Source: Darksidea phi
Lineage: Eukaryota; Ascomycota; Dothideomycetes; Pleosporales; Lentitheciaceae
DNA: 64,000 nucleotides
Assembly: GCA_030770425.1 (NCBI GenBank)
Contig: JASJFT010000019.1
Span: 186,001-250,000 of the forward strand
Reading direction: 5' to 3'
The notes below the pieces were generated by a model. That model was not told where the DNA came from, made no database searches, and saw only the letters and a program-made list of their open reading frames with translations. Within the stretch, counting starts at the first letter, position 1. Each line of letters starts with the position of its first letter. Of this stretch, positions 1-12,208 are shown in pieces. The position numbers and the translations under genes were made by a program.

Positions 1-558
1 CCACAAACTTACGATGGTGGTGAAAATAGCACGATGCTGGGGATGGCAAAGCTCAGTTATCAACAGCGGGGCCGATCCGTGAGCAATGGCAACACCGAAT
101 CCAAGGAAGAAACGAGCCGCAACAAACATCTGGAAGTTGACCGACGCGCTCTGGAGCACAACGGCGAAGATCATGATGAGCGAACCAATGCATATGCCCC
201 ATCGGCGACCCATACCATCGGCAATATAGGGAGTGACCGGCAGGGCAAGGAGCGAACCGAGGAACATGATACCGGAGAACAGACCCTTGATAGAACCAGA
301 GGGGTTTTTCATGTCTATCAATCAGTCAGTCGATAGTTCGAACTATTCTACCGTACAGGCGGGCTTACAAGTAGTGAACTGGTCGAGAGAAAGAAGACCG
401 TTGACCATAGATCCATCGTAGCCATTGGTGGCAGAGGTCAAGATGACGAAAAAGAGAAGGAAGTAGGCGCTCCTCAGGTTCTTATTCTTGTACCAAGTGA
501 TGTTAGGGAACTGTTTGCCGGCGACCCTAAAATAGCCGGGCGTTGCAGATGTATCCAT
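1..558 (-). CDS. MFS sugar transporter, N-terminal part (cut by window edge)
   Basis: Plasma-membrane sugar importer of the major facilitator superfamily; substrate not determinable, the sequence looks closest to fungal hexose/lactose permeases. Start ATG at 556-558. Exon 1 is 558-369 and encodes a polar tail followed by TM1 with the family motif GYDGSMVNGL. An intron of 54 nt (368-315, GTAAGC...TAG) restores the frame into exon 2, which carries PSGSIKGLFSG, then the loop 2-3 signature PYIADGMGRRWG and further membrane helices ending in LITELCHPQHRAIFTTI. A GTAAGT at 12-7 right after ATC looks like the next splice donor, so exon 2 probably ends at 13. About 164 residues are visible; the remaining roughly two thirds lie to the left of the window. 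The next gene upstream on the same strand is also a sugar transporter, but the two differ clearly in sequence. Confidence 0.85.
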
Positions 559-2150
559 GACAGCGGTTGATCCTTCAATTGACTCTGGATGGGTTCCTTT
601 AGGTCGACCTCGGGGCAGTCGACGCAAACGAAGGTTTGAACGAAGCTAGAGAGCAAAAAAGAGAGCGATGTGAAGCCTCATATAGGAATGGCCGCGGTAC
701 CTAGAGGGACATGCACCAGGCCTAGCTCGTGTGGGAGTTTATCCGGGACCGTCTAGTCCGCCACGAAGATGCAGAGATTCATTCTGGAAGCTCTGACAAC
801 CCCGGCGCGTCACGCATCTCCAGGAAACGTCAAAGCTTCATCGTGGAATGTACTGGGGTAGCGGTCCAATGGCTCGCTCTCCGTGCGGCAGGATGAATGG
901 CTAAAGACGGATAAATTGATTCGGGCGCTAGCCCCTCGGCTTAGTGGTTCGATTGCCTCAACTTGGCCACGATCGCCCCAAGGACATGTGCGGGACCAAG
1001 CATTGGAGGCGTGAGGGCGTGCTGCACAGAGCTTGCGAATGGCGTTTGATACAGCCTCGTTCAAGGCGAACGAGATCGTGCTGATAGCGCCTCCGGATCA
1101 AGGGAACTCGATTTCGAGTCCGCATGGGTGTGTATCGGGAAACATCGATCCCAGATATCGCATATCCAGCACCGTGGATTTTGGGAAACGATGTAGATGA
1201 ACAGCTAAAGAGCGCAATTTTGGGTGTTGTATTTTGATTCGGTTCTGGCCGAATGCACAAACATGTGTCTGAGTCGCGCCATGATGCGCCCGACCATAGT
1301 CAAACGCCAGCCTTGTGAATGTGGCCCCAGCGTTGTGAGAGGAAAGGCGGGACGATACCCCGTCTCCGACGACAGCAAGGCCTGACTCGATGACGGGTCG
1401 TAGGCGCGGCACTGCCTGACCCGAGAGCTATCGACAGTTACGCAGACCGTTCGAGAGTATGCGATATCGTGGCGAGGCGTCGTACCCATATCAGAGGCAA
1501 ACATCCCTCAATTCGGTGTCTTCCCGGTGCGGCTGGTTCGCGCCATCGGCAAAACGGCTGGAGAAAACACGGGGGCCATGGCGTTCAACGCTCGCTAAGC
1601 CGGAGATCTAGAGCAGCGTCCCGCGGCGACGAACACACGTGACCAACTACATCTCAGAGGGCGTCGTGAGAAATCGGTGATTCCATATTCAGGGGCTTCT
1701 GCTAGCAAAAATGTCACGCTTAGCCGCCATGGCCGTGGTCCCAGGTCTACGGGTGTCCAAACGAGTTTTGGGATTGCTGGGCAATATCGAAGACCCGGGA
1801 GACGCTCCCCAACAATATAATCGCCTCTATCGTTGCGATGTTTTTTCACGAGGTTTCCCAACACCTTTTGTCCGGGCGCGAAGTGTCGGCCCTGTAGACC
1901 GGCATCGCAGTTAGGTTTGAGCGTGATCGTAGACTTTAAAGCGCTATTTTCGTACAGCCCTACCCACGACGTTCCCCTACGGCTTCATAGAACAACTCTA
2001 GCGGTCGCCCAAACACGACAAAGTTTCCTCTCCTTTCAAGGTGAGAGGCTCGCGTGATGTGGTACGAGCGAGTCTTCTGGCGAACACGCGATCACCCTCC
2101 TTAGGGACTCCACACGCGCCTCGTCTTCCTTCCACGAATCCTTCCACCCC
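559..2150. other. intergenic, no gene recognised
   Basis: About 1.6 kb between the two tandem sugar transporter genes. Only short overlapping frames on both strands with no family resemblance. It must contain the promoter of the left transporter and the 3' region of the right one; no clear TATA box or repeat was noticed. Confidence 0.5.
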
Positions 2151-4269
2151 TCAAGGTGCACGCTCAGTTCTCTTGACAACACCCTCCCTCTTCTCGCTCG
2201 AAAAGCTGCCGTTTTCTATCATAGCTGGCGTCAAGTCCTGGGCGCCGTGTCCTTCCGCGGTTCCCCAACCGTCCTTGGCCACCCTCTTGCTCCGCTTCAC
2301 AACGTCGCCTTCGTAAAACAACCAGTCAATCCCCTCAAGCGTGAGGTTAGTCGTCTCAGGATAGCAAAAGTACTAACAAGCCATTAGCGTTCTTCACGTA
2401 CCGATGCACACTTGATAGCCACCGGCTATATGGAGATCAGCGCTTACCACCAACGGGACGAACGACAAGTTTAGGCACATGAAGATGAGGTAACCTTTCC
2501 ACTTCAAGTTGTTCAAAAGCGTAGGAGTGATCATGACGACGAAGAAGTTCCAGATCCAGTTCGCGGATATACCGACGGCCGTTCCTTTGGCGCGCACATG
2601 GAGAGGCAAGATCTCCGGGACATAGACCCAAGGAATACAGTTCGCCGTCGCACCGAAAATAAGCATGTACTGGTTCGCACCGTTAGCCACCCACGTCATG
2701 ACTACACATTAGAGGATTAGTATGTCGGGGCGATGGCTCACTGTGAAAAAGAACGTCTAGAGGCAAAGTTAGCACCGGCTGATGAGAACTGGTGGCTGGT
2801 TGGACTTACCACGCTCGCAGATGCCGTTGCTTTCGCCACGCTACCTCCGCGGTCTTGGAATGATAAGAGGATGGAGATGAGCATCATAGAGATACCGAGG
2901 CCGAAGGAACCCCACATCATGGGCTTACGCCTTCCGATCCGGTCGAGGAAGAAGGTTGGGTAGAGCGATCCGATGAAGAACCTAGCGTTAATTAGTTAGA
3001 GTTCTATTGAAACGCAAACTCCCGGAGGTTGAAGTGCACTAGGTCTTCCGATGTGACCACATGCTCACACTGGATTGCTGATTCGAGTCGTCTCGCCACA
3101 TTGCGCAACAGAGCTTTACTCACATGAGGTTGATAACGCCACCAAGAAGGAGGGACAAATTGCGCGTCAGACCGACATTCAGCGTGAGAACAGAAGTAAT
3201 GTAGTACACGACAAGATTAATACCGCCCATCTGGTCTGTACACGAAGTCTCAGTTAGCAGACTCCAAACCCAATCAACGCTGGAGTACGTACTCATGAAT
3301 TGCATGCCATAGGCCAGCAACACACGTCGACCCGTCTGCACCTTATCCTTCTTAAGCAACTGACTCCACCGATACTCCCCATGCTCCTGCTCAACCTTCA
3401 ACGCCTCTAAAATCTCACGATTCTCTTTCGCAATCTTCGGATCATCCGGCGTACCATCGTACACATCGCAAAGAATAGCCAGCGCCTCCTCACTACGGCC
3501 ATGCTTATAGAGATAGCGCGGCGACTCGGGCAGGCCGAAAACAAGCACAATGACAGCCTACCACCGCTGCCAGTCAGAAACACCCTCTCTCTCCACAGGC
3601 GAGAGGGGAAAAGGTGTACGAAGGGGGAGGGGGAGGCTTACAACAGCAAAAACCATTTGAACAGCGATTGGCAGTCTCCACGCAACGGACCCCGGCACAA
3701 AACTCATCCCGTAGTCAAACCAGTACGCGATCTCAATGCCCACGCCCACAAAAAGCGGCTCTGAGGACACAAGTCTCCCTCTCTTCTCCGCCTCACAAAG
3801 CTCCGACTGATACATCGGCACGGTACTCGTTTCAATGCCCGTCCCAATGCCCGTAACAAACCGTGCAACCATCATATGCGGCACCGAATACGCCGTTGTC
3901 TGCAGCACCGCACCGACAATGATCCAGAGCATGGCGATCCACATGGCGAGGCGACGCCCGGTCTTTTCGCAGAAAATGAAGCTCAGAATGCAGCCGGTGA
4001 AGCAGCCCAGGTTGTAGATGGAGACGATTATGCCCTCGAGGGCGGGCGAGGGGTGGCCAAAGGTGTCGAGGAAATCTGCGTTGCCGACGATGCCTGTGGA
4101 GGGTTAGTTTCGTTTCGCAGGGGGGGCTTTGCTAAAAGATGAGATATGTACCTCCGAATACGCCTTGGTCGTAACCAAAGAGCACAAAAGCCATCTGGCA
4201 CGCAACCGTAATAGCAACACGCAGTTTAAAGCCGCGGCCATACCAGTTGAACTTGGGCGTCTTAAACAT
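2151..4269 (-). CDS. MFS sugar (hexose-type) transporter, 8 exons
   Basis: Twelve-helix sugar importer of the plasma membrane. I read the exons as 4269-4152, 4093-3642, 3557-3293, 3235-3124, 2981-2810, 2756-2742, 2669-2448 and 2372-2151; they join in frame to 525 aa. Visible signatures in order: FGYDQGVFGG in TM1, EKTGRR after TM2, R-F-x-TGIGTGIETSTVPMYQSE in TM4-5, PESPRYLYKHGR after TM6, NQMGGINLVVYY in TM7, DRIGRRKPMM between TM8 and 9, YMLIFGATANCIPWVYVPE in TM10, and PETTNLTLEGID after TM12. All junctions give family-typical residues. The 15-nt exon 2742-2756 encodes TFFFT. The C-terminal tail is short and charged, ending at TGA 2151-2153. A CT-rich run at 4282-4296 lies just upstream of the start codon. 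Substrate unknown. Confidence 0.9.
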
Positions 4270-5210
4270 CGTTGCACACCTTCTCTCTCTCTCTCTTTTC
4301 CAAGCTTCGCCTTCAAATAGTTGCTTTTCGCAAAAACCACAACCTCCAATATCACACAAAGTGCATATAATGGAGACAGAAAACGGAAATTCCATCTATA
4401 TAGCTCCCAATCCCCCTTCCTTAAAACACCGCCAAAAAACGCCCCTGCCTCCCCTCGGCACAAAACCCCGCGAGCGTCGCGTCATCCAAGCCCACTTACC
4501 TCGCGTCTAATCTCACACCTAGTCCCCATCCAATTATCCCCCTGCCAGCCGGAAATACAAGAGTGTGGGGAATAGCGTGATGCATCTCCCACAAATCCAT
4601 TCGGATGACGTCGTTGCATGATTGGCGAACTAATCGCTTCCTACACCTGCGCGATACCGGATCGGGTAAGCCGGTGGGGTTTTCGGCTATGGACGTTGAG
4701 GTGTTGAAACTGGGGGGCTGGGGTTATTCGCTAACTGTGCCTTGCTTCGGGGGGTGATTGTGGGGGTGATGGGGAGAAATTCTGCATCATGTGGACGGAT
4801 ATGTGAGCACTAGTTGTAGACATGTATTGCGGGTTTGGAGAGGCGGTGTGCCGACCCGATTGCTACTTTCCTTTCGCAGCACGCCAAAAGATGGATTCGG
4901 GGGTTGTCCATCTCTTAGCTGGAAAGTTGGGATGCAGATATAGCAGAGTATCACAAGGTGCATCTTCGCTTTTCGTAATTGATGCCCATCAACTTACGGC
5001 ATCAATTTAATCTAGGAGCACAGTATGACACCTAACGTGAAGCTGGACTCTGCAAGAGGCCGTGGCATCATAAGATCGTGGAATAGCGCGTCGGAGCACC
5101 CTGCCCCCCGAAACGCCAAACAGGTATAGAACAGCCAGCCGATGCAGTCTACTAAGACGCAACAAAACAAACGCATAAACATTGTGCTCACGGCACCGAC
5201 TCACATGCAT
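4270..5210. other. intergenic between transporter start and BTB gene end
   Basis: About 0.94 kb. It holds the promoter side of the sugar transporter, with a (TC)n tract at 4282-4296 that would be GA-rich in the transcript leader, and the 3' flank of the BTB gene. No coding region supported. Confidence 0.5.
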
Positions 5211-8189
5211 TTACAGATTGCCAATGACCACCATGAACCGCAGCTTTCCATCTCCTTTCTTGCTCGGCAGGCCGTCTACAGGCGCTGCAGGCTCGTCAGG
5301 CCCACCCGTGAGAGCGACCTCGTCCAGCATCAGCGTGCTGCTCTTCCATCCCCAACTCTGACTGAAGTTGAATCGATCCGGTGCGCTCTCGTAGATGCTC
5401 AGCATGCGACCGCCTTTCGACGGGCTGTAGATCTTGAAGTATGTTTTAATGGTAGGGCGAGCATCGACATATGGAGGAAGCGTAGCTATCGAGGCTCGCG
5501 ACCGTCGTTTCCCAGAAAGCACTGGATTCGGATACGCCGCTGGAGGCTCGTCATCGTCATCGGACTCATCAAAGTCGTTATCCGAGGCAGCGTCAATGGT
5601 CAAAGGGAAAAATGGCGATTCCACAGAACCCTCGCCCTCTGGTGGTGTTGCCGAGAGAGCCGGGAACTGGAAGGGGGTGTCGCCCCGAATCGAGGGCAGT
5701 CGAGAGAGTGTGCGATTTCTGGGACTCGCCAGCGAGCTGATCGCGAAGCGAGCATTACGCGAGTTGGCCGAGACGAGAGTGCCGTCTGGATCACCTCCGC
5801 TGCCACTCGTATCTTCTTCATTAGCCTGGTCTGGCGGAGGAGCGCGCCCACTACGCCGACGTTCCCGGCGTTCACTACGGAGTAGCATTTCCCGTTCAAG
5901 CTGCCCAATGCGTTCGTCGACCGACCCCGTGTTCTGCTGGCTGAGACCGTTGCCGTGGCCGTGCATCGCCTCTTCCGCGTCTCGCTCCTTGGCACGATGA
6001 AGGTAGACTCCCAGTTGCACGTTCTTAGCGGACCGCACCTTTTGGATGTAAATATTCCAAAGAGAGCCGGCATAAGATACTGTCCGTGAGTAAACCCTCT
6101 TCTTCTCTTTCAAAAAGCGCGGGTTCGGGAATTCGGCGGAGAAGCGGAAAGGAGGAAACTCGGTGTAGGCGATGGACCTGGGCTGTCCTGCATTGCTCCC
6201 ACCTGCAGAAACAGGCCTGCCTGGGTCTACCCGAGTGTTCGGATTGGCCATGGTGCCCGGAGATGAGGCAAAGTCAGTGGCCCACTGAGCATCTTCAGGT
6301 TGTATCGTCGCGGATAGGCGTGTTGCATGGCGTTGAAACGAGCTGGAGGTAGTGATCACTGGGTCCGATCCATTGCCGAGTACTATGTTGCAATCGGAGC
6401 TGGGGATCCAAAATTTGCGAGGCTTGCCATTACCATCCCAGCTTTCGGAGGCCGGGGCGAGGTCGTCCTCATCATGTGGCTGGACCACGGCTTTTTGCTT
6501 GCCTTTTGCTGATGGGAATCCTTCCGTCTTGGTACCGGCATTGGTAGTGACGGGCTCTGGTGGCTGCTTGCACAGCCCGATTTCTTGTGCAGAGTCATCG
6601 GCATGCAGCACCTTCTGGCGAAGGGCCAACTGCTGCCAGAGGGCATTTGAAACGACCTTTTCGGGCATGACAGGCAAACCAAACACATCGCGCGCATTTC
6701 TAATGAACTCAAGCTGCTCGTAGTCCATGTGGATGTAGTGGATGCCTTCATCCAGCAGTACCAGGATCCGCTCAATGTCGGGATTGGTGTACAGGGCAAG
6801 CCACTCGCTTTGTGCATCGGATGCCGGCTGCTGCATGGTCATGGTGTTTTGGCGATATACTCCATTGAACCGGACCGCCATTAACGAGGATGAACCGGGT
6901 GCTTTCGGTATGGGCTTCTGTCCGCGCTTCATCAGGCCAGCCTCTACGGCAGCTTGTCGAAGCCGGCGATCGAGGATACGTTTGGAGAGCACCCAGCGAT
7001 CCCACTCGCTATCCACGTAGAAGCCGTCCGAGGCAACCAACTCTCGGATCACGTCGCCGGGCATGCCATCCCAGTACTTCAACGGCATTTCCCACCCATT
7101 GCGACTCAGCATTGCCTTTGCCGACTCGAGTATGCGGTCTCCCGAACGGCCGTAGTAGTTCGAAGTTACGAGTCGGATCAGAGGGGCGAGGAAGTCGGGG
7201 GTCATCTGGCGGAGGATGGCTTCGATGGAGGAATCGATCAGGTCCTGCATCTCCAGCCAGCAGCCCGTCGCAAACAGGCCAATGGCTTCCGCGTCACACT
7301 CTTTGGATATGTCGACGCCATACAGCTTCTTGATTGCCAATTCGAACGCGGCCTGTGTGATGTTGCTGTCAATGTCTTCTGGGTACAGTGGTACTTCCTT
7401 GGCCTGGCTCTCGATCCAAGGTTCTGACAGAGCGGTGGTGAAGAACGGGGCGCGGTCGAGGATTAGACGATGCAGGTTGTATCGCTGGCCGAACGCGATG
7501 ACGGCGATGTCGGAATGGCGCCCTTCGAGCAGGCCGCGGGTGTAGAGGTGGGTCGGGAGGGGTATCGCTTCGTTGGACGCTGCCCTGTCAGTAGCTACCC
7601 ACTACCCGCGAGCCTAGGCATGTGCCCGCTTACCTCGCATGTATAACGGCCCGCTGGCTTGGTTGTAGGAGGGAGTGCGTGAGTTGGGCATGGTGGAATC
7701 ACCCGCAAATAGTCGACTGAGGGTGGTCAAGGTCGTGTATTCGCGGCCGCGGGTATTCTCTCTACTGTTGTTGCTGTCGGGCAGAGTTGTGGGGTCGTCT
7801 GTGTCCTTCTGTGCACTTGGGATCTGAGAACTGAACTGCACAATGGGCGGTGGTTGCGCGTCCAAGACCTTGAGGCGGGCATTCCGCTTCATGCTGGCGA
7901 CGCTCGCGAGTGTGGCCAGCGGGCGTGAGGAGTTGGACGAAGACGGGCTGCCCACATGGACTGGGGAGGCATCCGGGGCGCGCTCGACGGGGCTCTCGGG
8001 CAGCATCTGGGGGGAAAAGAGACTGACGTGGGGAGGGCTGGAGATGCGGCTAGGGCCAGAGGGAGAGTCTGCGTCGGCGCTCAGGGTCCACGCAGGAGCG
8101 TGACCGGGCACGCTCGTCTGGCGGGGCGGCGCATGATGGCGATGGAGCTCCTCGTGGTCGTCGTCGTCGGCCTGGTGCGGCGAGCTCAT
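5211..8189 (-). CDS. BTB/POZ domain protein
   Basis: BTB/POZ protein, probably a protein-interaction adaptor; overall layout (BTB followed by a BACK-like helical region and a long polar C-terminus) resembles germ-cell-less type fungal BTB proteins, which I infer only from order. Exon 1 (8189-7634) gives a 185-residue disordered N-terminus rich in Pro/Ser. Exon 2 begins near 7594 and opens with the BTB core: LLEGRHSDIAVIAFGQRYNL, HRLILDRAPFFTTAL, then AAFELAIKKLYGVD. The C-terminal half contains several Ser/Arg-rich low-complexity segments and an Asp/Glu patch near 5550. With acceptor TAG at 7595-7597 the frame is kept and the protein is 979 aa, but that intron is only 39 nt; see findings. Divergent from COX15, sharing about 417 bp of upstream sequence. 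Confidence 0.8.
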
Positions 8190-8606
8190 TATCGGGGACG
8201 CAGCCGGCGTGGCATGGGGGGTTGTGAGTTGTCTGCGTGATGACCGTTGGCGCAGGCTAGCGGCGGGGTGCCAGCGGGAAGGTCGACGAGGGCAGCACGC
8301 GGGAGGGTATGAGACGGGGAGGACAGGGAGGGGAGAATGTCAAGGCCAGAGGAGGGCAGGGGGAGGCGGAGGAGCGGCGTGCGGGTGGCCGGGCGTCATG
8401 GCGGCGTTTTGGAGGAGCTGATCTTCGACCGGTGACGGCGTGTGATGGCCGTGTTGCTGGTGTGCAGTCGGCGCGCGCCCCAACCTGCCGTCTGGGGCCT
8501 GGCGCGACGTTGCCGAGCCGCCAGCAGCCGCGCCTCGGACCCAGCAGACGCCGCGAGCTCTTCCAATCTTCCCATCTTCTTAAGTTCTTCCCCACCCATC
8601 GCCGCC
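8190..8606. promoter_or_regulatory. shared divergent promoter region, BTB gene / COX15
   Basis: 417 bp between two divergent start codons. GC-rich, no evident TATA box. Must carry promoter and leader of both genes; no specific site assigned. Confidence 0.5.
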
Positions 8607-10177
8607 ATGGCCTCCGTCTTCCAGGCGTTCCCGCAGCTGCGGACGGCTGCCCCCCGACTCACTCGGAGGCTCTTCGCGAGTCGAGCCTGCACCAATTCGC
8701 CCGTCCGCGCCGGACTCCCCGCCCGCACCGCCGCCCGCCAGCCCACGCTCCTGCAGTCTGTGCGATGCAGGTCGACACTGCCTCTGCGGAGTAGCGCGAC
8801 TGCCTCGCCCGCCGATGCGGAAGCGTCAATGCTGGTTCACACGGCAGGCGCAAGGGGGACCAAGACCAAGCCCAATTCCGGCGGCTGGCCCAAGACGAGC
8901 TCCAAGAGCGTGGCCTACTGGCTCCTCGGCAGCGCAGCGAGCGTGTTCGGCATCGTCATCTTCGGCGGCTTGACACGACTCACCGAGTCTGGGTGGGTAT
9001 ACCATACGCACCCGCGTCGTGACCGATGGCTAACACACGCAGCCTGAGCATCACCGAATGGCGCCCCGTCACCGGCTCCCTCTGGCCTGGCAGCGAGGCC
9101 GCCTGGGAAAGCGAGTTCACCAAGTACCGCTCCTCGCCCGAATTCGCCCTGCTCAACAGCAGCATGACCCTCTCCGAGTTCAAGCAGATCTACTTCATGG
9201 AATGGGCACACCGCCTCTGGGGCAGGGTCATCGGCGTCACCTTCCTCCTCCCGACCGTCTACTTCGTTGCGCGCCGGAGAGTGACACCCTCGGTGGCATT
9301 GAAGCTCGTCGGCATATGCGGCATGATTGGCTTCCAGGGCTTCATCGGATGGTGGATGGTCAAGAGCGGCCTGAAGGACGACCTCTTCGCTCCCGGCAGC
9401 CATCCCCGCGTCAGCCAGTACCGCCTGACTGCCCATCTCGGGGCTGCCTTCGCCGTCTACTGCTCGATGCTCCTGACGGGTCTCGGCATCTTGAAGGAGC
9501 ATCGCATGCTCGCTGACCCCGCCAAAGCCGCCGAGAAGATCAATGCCCTCAAGCACCCCGCCCTGCGCCTCTTCCGCGGCTCCGTCGTCGGCATTGCCCT
9601 GCTTGTCTTCACCACCGCCCTGTCAGGTGCCTTGGTCGCCGGTCTGGATGCCGGGCTCATCTACAATGAATTTCCCTACATGGGCCTCGGCCTCACCCCA
9701 CCCAAAAAGGAGCTGTTCGACCCCTTCTACAGCCACGTGCCGGACCAGTCCGATCTGTGGTGGCGGAACATGCTCGAGAACCCTTCCTTAGTTCAGCTCG
9801 ACCACCGCATCCTTGCCACAACCACATTCAGTGCCGTTCTGGCCTTCTTCGCCTACACCCGCTTCTCTGGCGCAGTCCGCAGCAAGATTCCCAAAGATGC
9901 ACGCAAGGGTGTGCTCGGCCTCGTCCATCTGGTCTCCCTACAGGCGACGCTGGGCATCAGCACGCTCATCTACATGGTGCCTACCTGGCTCGCTGCTGCG
10001 CATCAAGCCGGCGCTCTTGCTCTTCTCACCGGTGCCGTCATCCTCTATAGCAGGATATCGATGCCTCGCCGAGCCATCCTGCGCCAGGTAATGAAGCCGC
10101 ACGCACCACGGAGCACAACGACGCCACCTCTACGCTCACGGCTTGAGGCTACACCGGCAGAACGGAAGAAAGTGTAA
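8607..10177 (+). CDS. COX15: haem A synthase, mitochondrial (COX15)
   Basis: Oxidises haem O to haem A in the mitochondrial inner membrane, required for cytochrome c oxidase assembly. The start ATG at 8607 sits in a strong GCCGCCATGG context and is followed by an Arg/Ser/Ala-rich mitochondrial presequence of roughly 80-100 residues. Exons 8607-8992 and 9043-10177 are joined by a 50-nt GT-AG intron and give 506 aa. Signatures: VFGIVIFGGLTRLTESGLS at TM1, SITEWRPVTG, EFKQIYFMEWAHRLWGR (first haem-ligand His), QYRLTAHLGAAF (second), SGALVAGLDAGLIYNEFPYM, LDHRILAT (third) and AAAHQAGALALLT (fourth). All conserved histidines of the family are present and length is normal for a fungal COX15. The intron falls just after the conserved TESG. 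Confidence 0.97.
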
Positions 10178-10753
10178 ATACATTGCATAACACATGCATA
10201 CTCTCTTGTTGTATAATATTCCGCCATTGGCACGATAGACCGAATGTATAGTACTTGTAGGTTATTCAGAGCTCGAATACAGTTCTAGGGTTTCAACCCA
10301 TCTCATCCTCAACACCCTCTTTAGCTTTCTCTCATCGTCACAGTTTGCATGAACTAGGGAAATCTCAATCCTTTAACCAATGTTTAGCATCATCATAGTC
10401 ACGCGGACTTCAACACGGACGATGTCAATGTGGACTGATTGCATTGGACAAGCGGTAGCTAATGAATGCGAACTACTGAGGATTATCTGCAAGTCTTCAG
10501 CTCCGAACCCATCAGGAGATGGTGACTGGTTCCATCGACCAGTCGCGCCAGGAAGAAACGCCGAACGCTATCGTTGAGGAAGGAGCGATGATGATTAGAG
10601 ACTATGCGGAAAGAAGGCCGGAAAGGGATCAATCGCGAGAGGGTAAACGACTTTGGTTTCCCCGGAAGAGGCGAAAATGTTGCGCTTTTAGTACTTGCAT
10701 GCGATTGCACACAGGCCTTGCTTACCTCGAGTAGTCGAGGAACTTCGGCATAC
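10178..10753. other. convergent 3' intergenic region
   Basis: About 0.58 kb between the ends of COX15 and the minus-strand gene. Only short frames; nothing recognised. Confidence 0.5.
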
Positions 10754-12208
10754 TCAATCTTGCCGACTTCGCTTCACCGTGCGGCCGCTCGGGCCTCGCC
10801 TGCCACGGCTACGCTTCCCGCTTCCCGAGTTCGCCACAGAGTAGCCGCCGTAATTATTAATGCTCTGGTTATAGACCTCAATGCCGCTCATAAGACCGCC
10901 AGTCACACGAGACATCAACGAAACACCGCGCTCACTCTTGAGTTTGGGAGACGGCCGAGTCGCAAGCTGTATCTAGTCAGTTTGGCATCGAAGAGGCTCT
11001 ATTCATGTCAGTACGTACTTGATTATCTTCCCCGGCATCTGCTACAGCACGAGGAAACACCCTCTGGAGGATCCCCGCGTAATACGGATTCGCCCTCATA
11101 TTCTCTCTCAACATAACAAGCGTACTATACTCACACATCTGCCCTTCGCTCCTCGGATCAAGGCAACCGACCGGCCGGAAAGCTCGGGTCAGGGGAACAT
11201 CAATCTCATGAAAAAGGTCAATATGACAACCCTCTCGGGGAACGAACTCACCGCCCTCAGCGACCTCCAACGGGTCAAAACTATTGTACAATCGTCCCGG
11301 CTCGCCGTCTTTCGGGATGACCGACACGCTTCGCGATCTGTACACGTCGTCTTTGTATTTGAGACCATTTGAGTCGGAGCTCGTGAGGAGAAGCCCCTTG
11401 GCGACGTTCTCGTGTACCTCTTTGATTACGATCGGGTACTCTTTTACGCAGAAATCGGCTATGGCGGTTCGCAGCACCTGTGTGTTTTGCGGATCTTGCA
11501 TTAGTTGGGAGAGCGGCATCATTCCGATCATGCCGGACTCAAACCTCCTTCTGTCGACGCGCTGGTATTGCGGTTTGTTCGCTGCCTCGCGTCGCATCAT
11601 AGGTTGCGCGCGGAGGATATCCCTACGCCACATATCAGCCTCTTATACAATCGTTGTCAAATATCCCCATGGTCTTCGACTTACATTCGCGATTCCATTG
11701 CAAATTCCTCAATTGGGATCCTAGCGATGGCACTGGAGATTTCATTTATCAAGAGCTGCGGCGACACGAACGACGTCACGACTTTGAGCATGATTTCTCT
11801 AGCCTTGTCTCGATGCGTCTCCATGTCGCCATGCAAGTCGTCGAGAAGCGTACCCACTTTTTCTTTCATGGTTAGGCCTGGTAGGTCGAGGAACCGTTTT
11901 GCGAGGTCAGCTGCGTCGGATTTGTTGCCGCGCTTTTGGTCGAGTGTGTTGTTTGCTAAGAGCTCGGATGCTGGGGTGGGCTTGGTGTTTGGTTTGGAGA
12001 AGATTTTGGTGTCGGATTTGGGCGCTGGTGTAGAGAAGACATTGGACGTTGACGTAGTAATGGCCTTTGGCTCATCAGTGGACGGCGACACACCAGGACT
12101 AGACATATTTTCTCCGACCTCGAGTTCGCAAGTGCGGTTGAGAGCAGCAGAATCATGTTTTATAGGTTTGAGTTTTAAGCGTGGAGGGGGAGGGGAGGGG
12201 AGTGACAC
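10754..12208 (-). CDS. hypothetical protein, 3 exons
   Basis: Not recognised. Exons 12208-11685, 11622-11019 and 10966-10754 join in frame to 446 aa; introns 11684-11623 (GTAAGT...TAG) and 11018-10967 (GTACGT...CAG). The N-terminal 90 residues are Pro/Ser/Thr-rich and disordered. The middle (about residues 95-280) looks folded and partly helical: FLDLPGLTMKEKVGTLLDDL, ISSAIARIPIEEFAMESRMD, and FCVKEYPIVIKEVHENVAKG. The C-terminus is basic and Gly/Ser-rich (KRSRGRRGPSGRTVKRSRQD), which may be a nuclear localisation signal. A later Met at residue 35 is an alternative start. Divergent from the coiled-coil protein gene at 12641. Confidence 0.65.

Noticed and set aside
5142..5885. 247-codon plus-strand frame
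   Set aside because: Entirely antisense to the BTB gene and rich in Arg/Trp; the minus-strand frame is longer and domain-supported.
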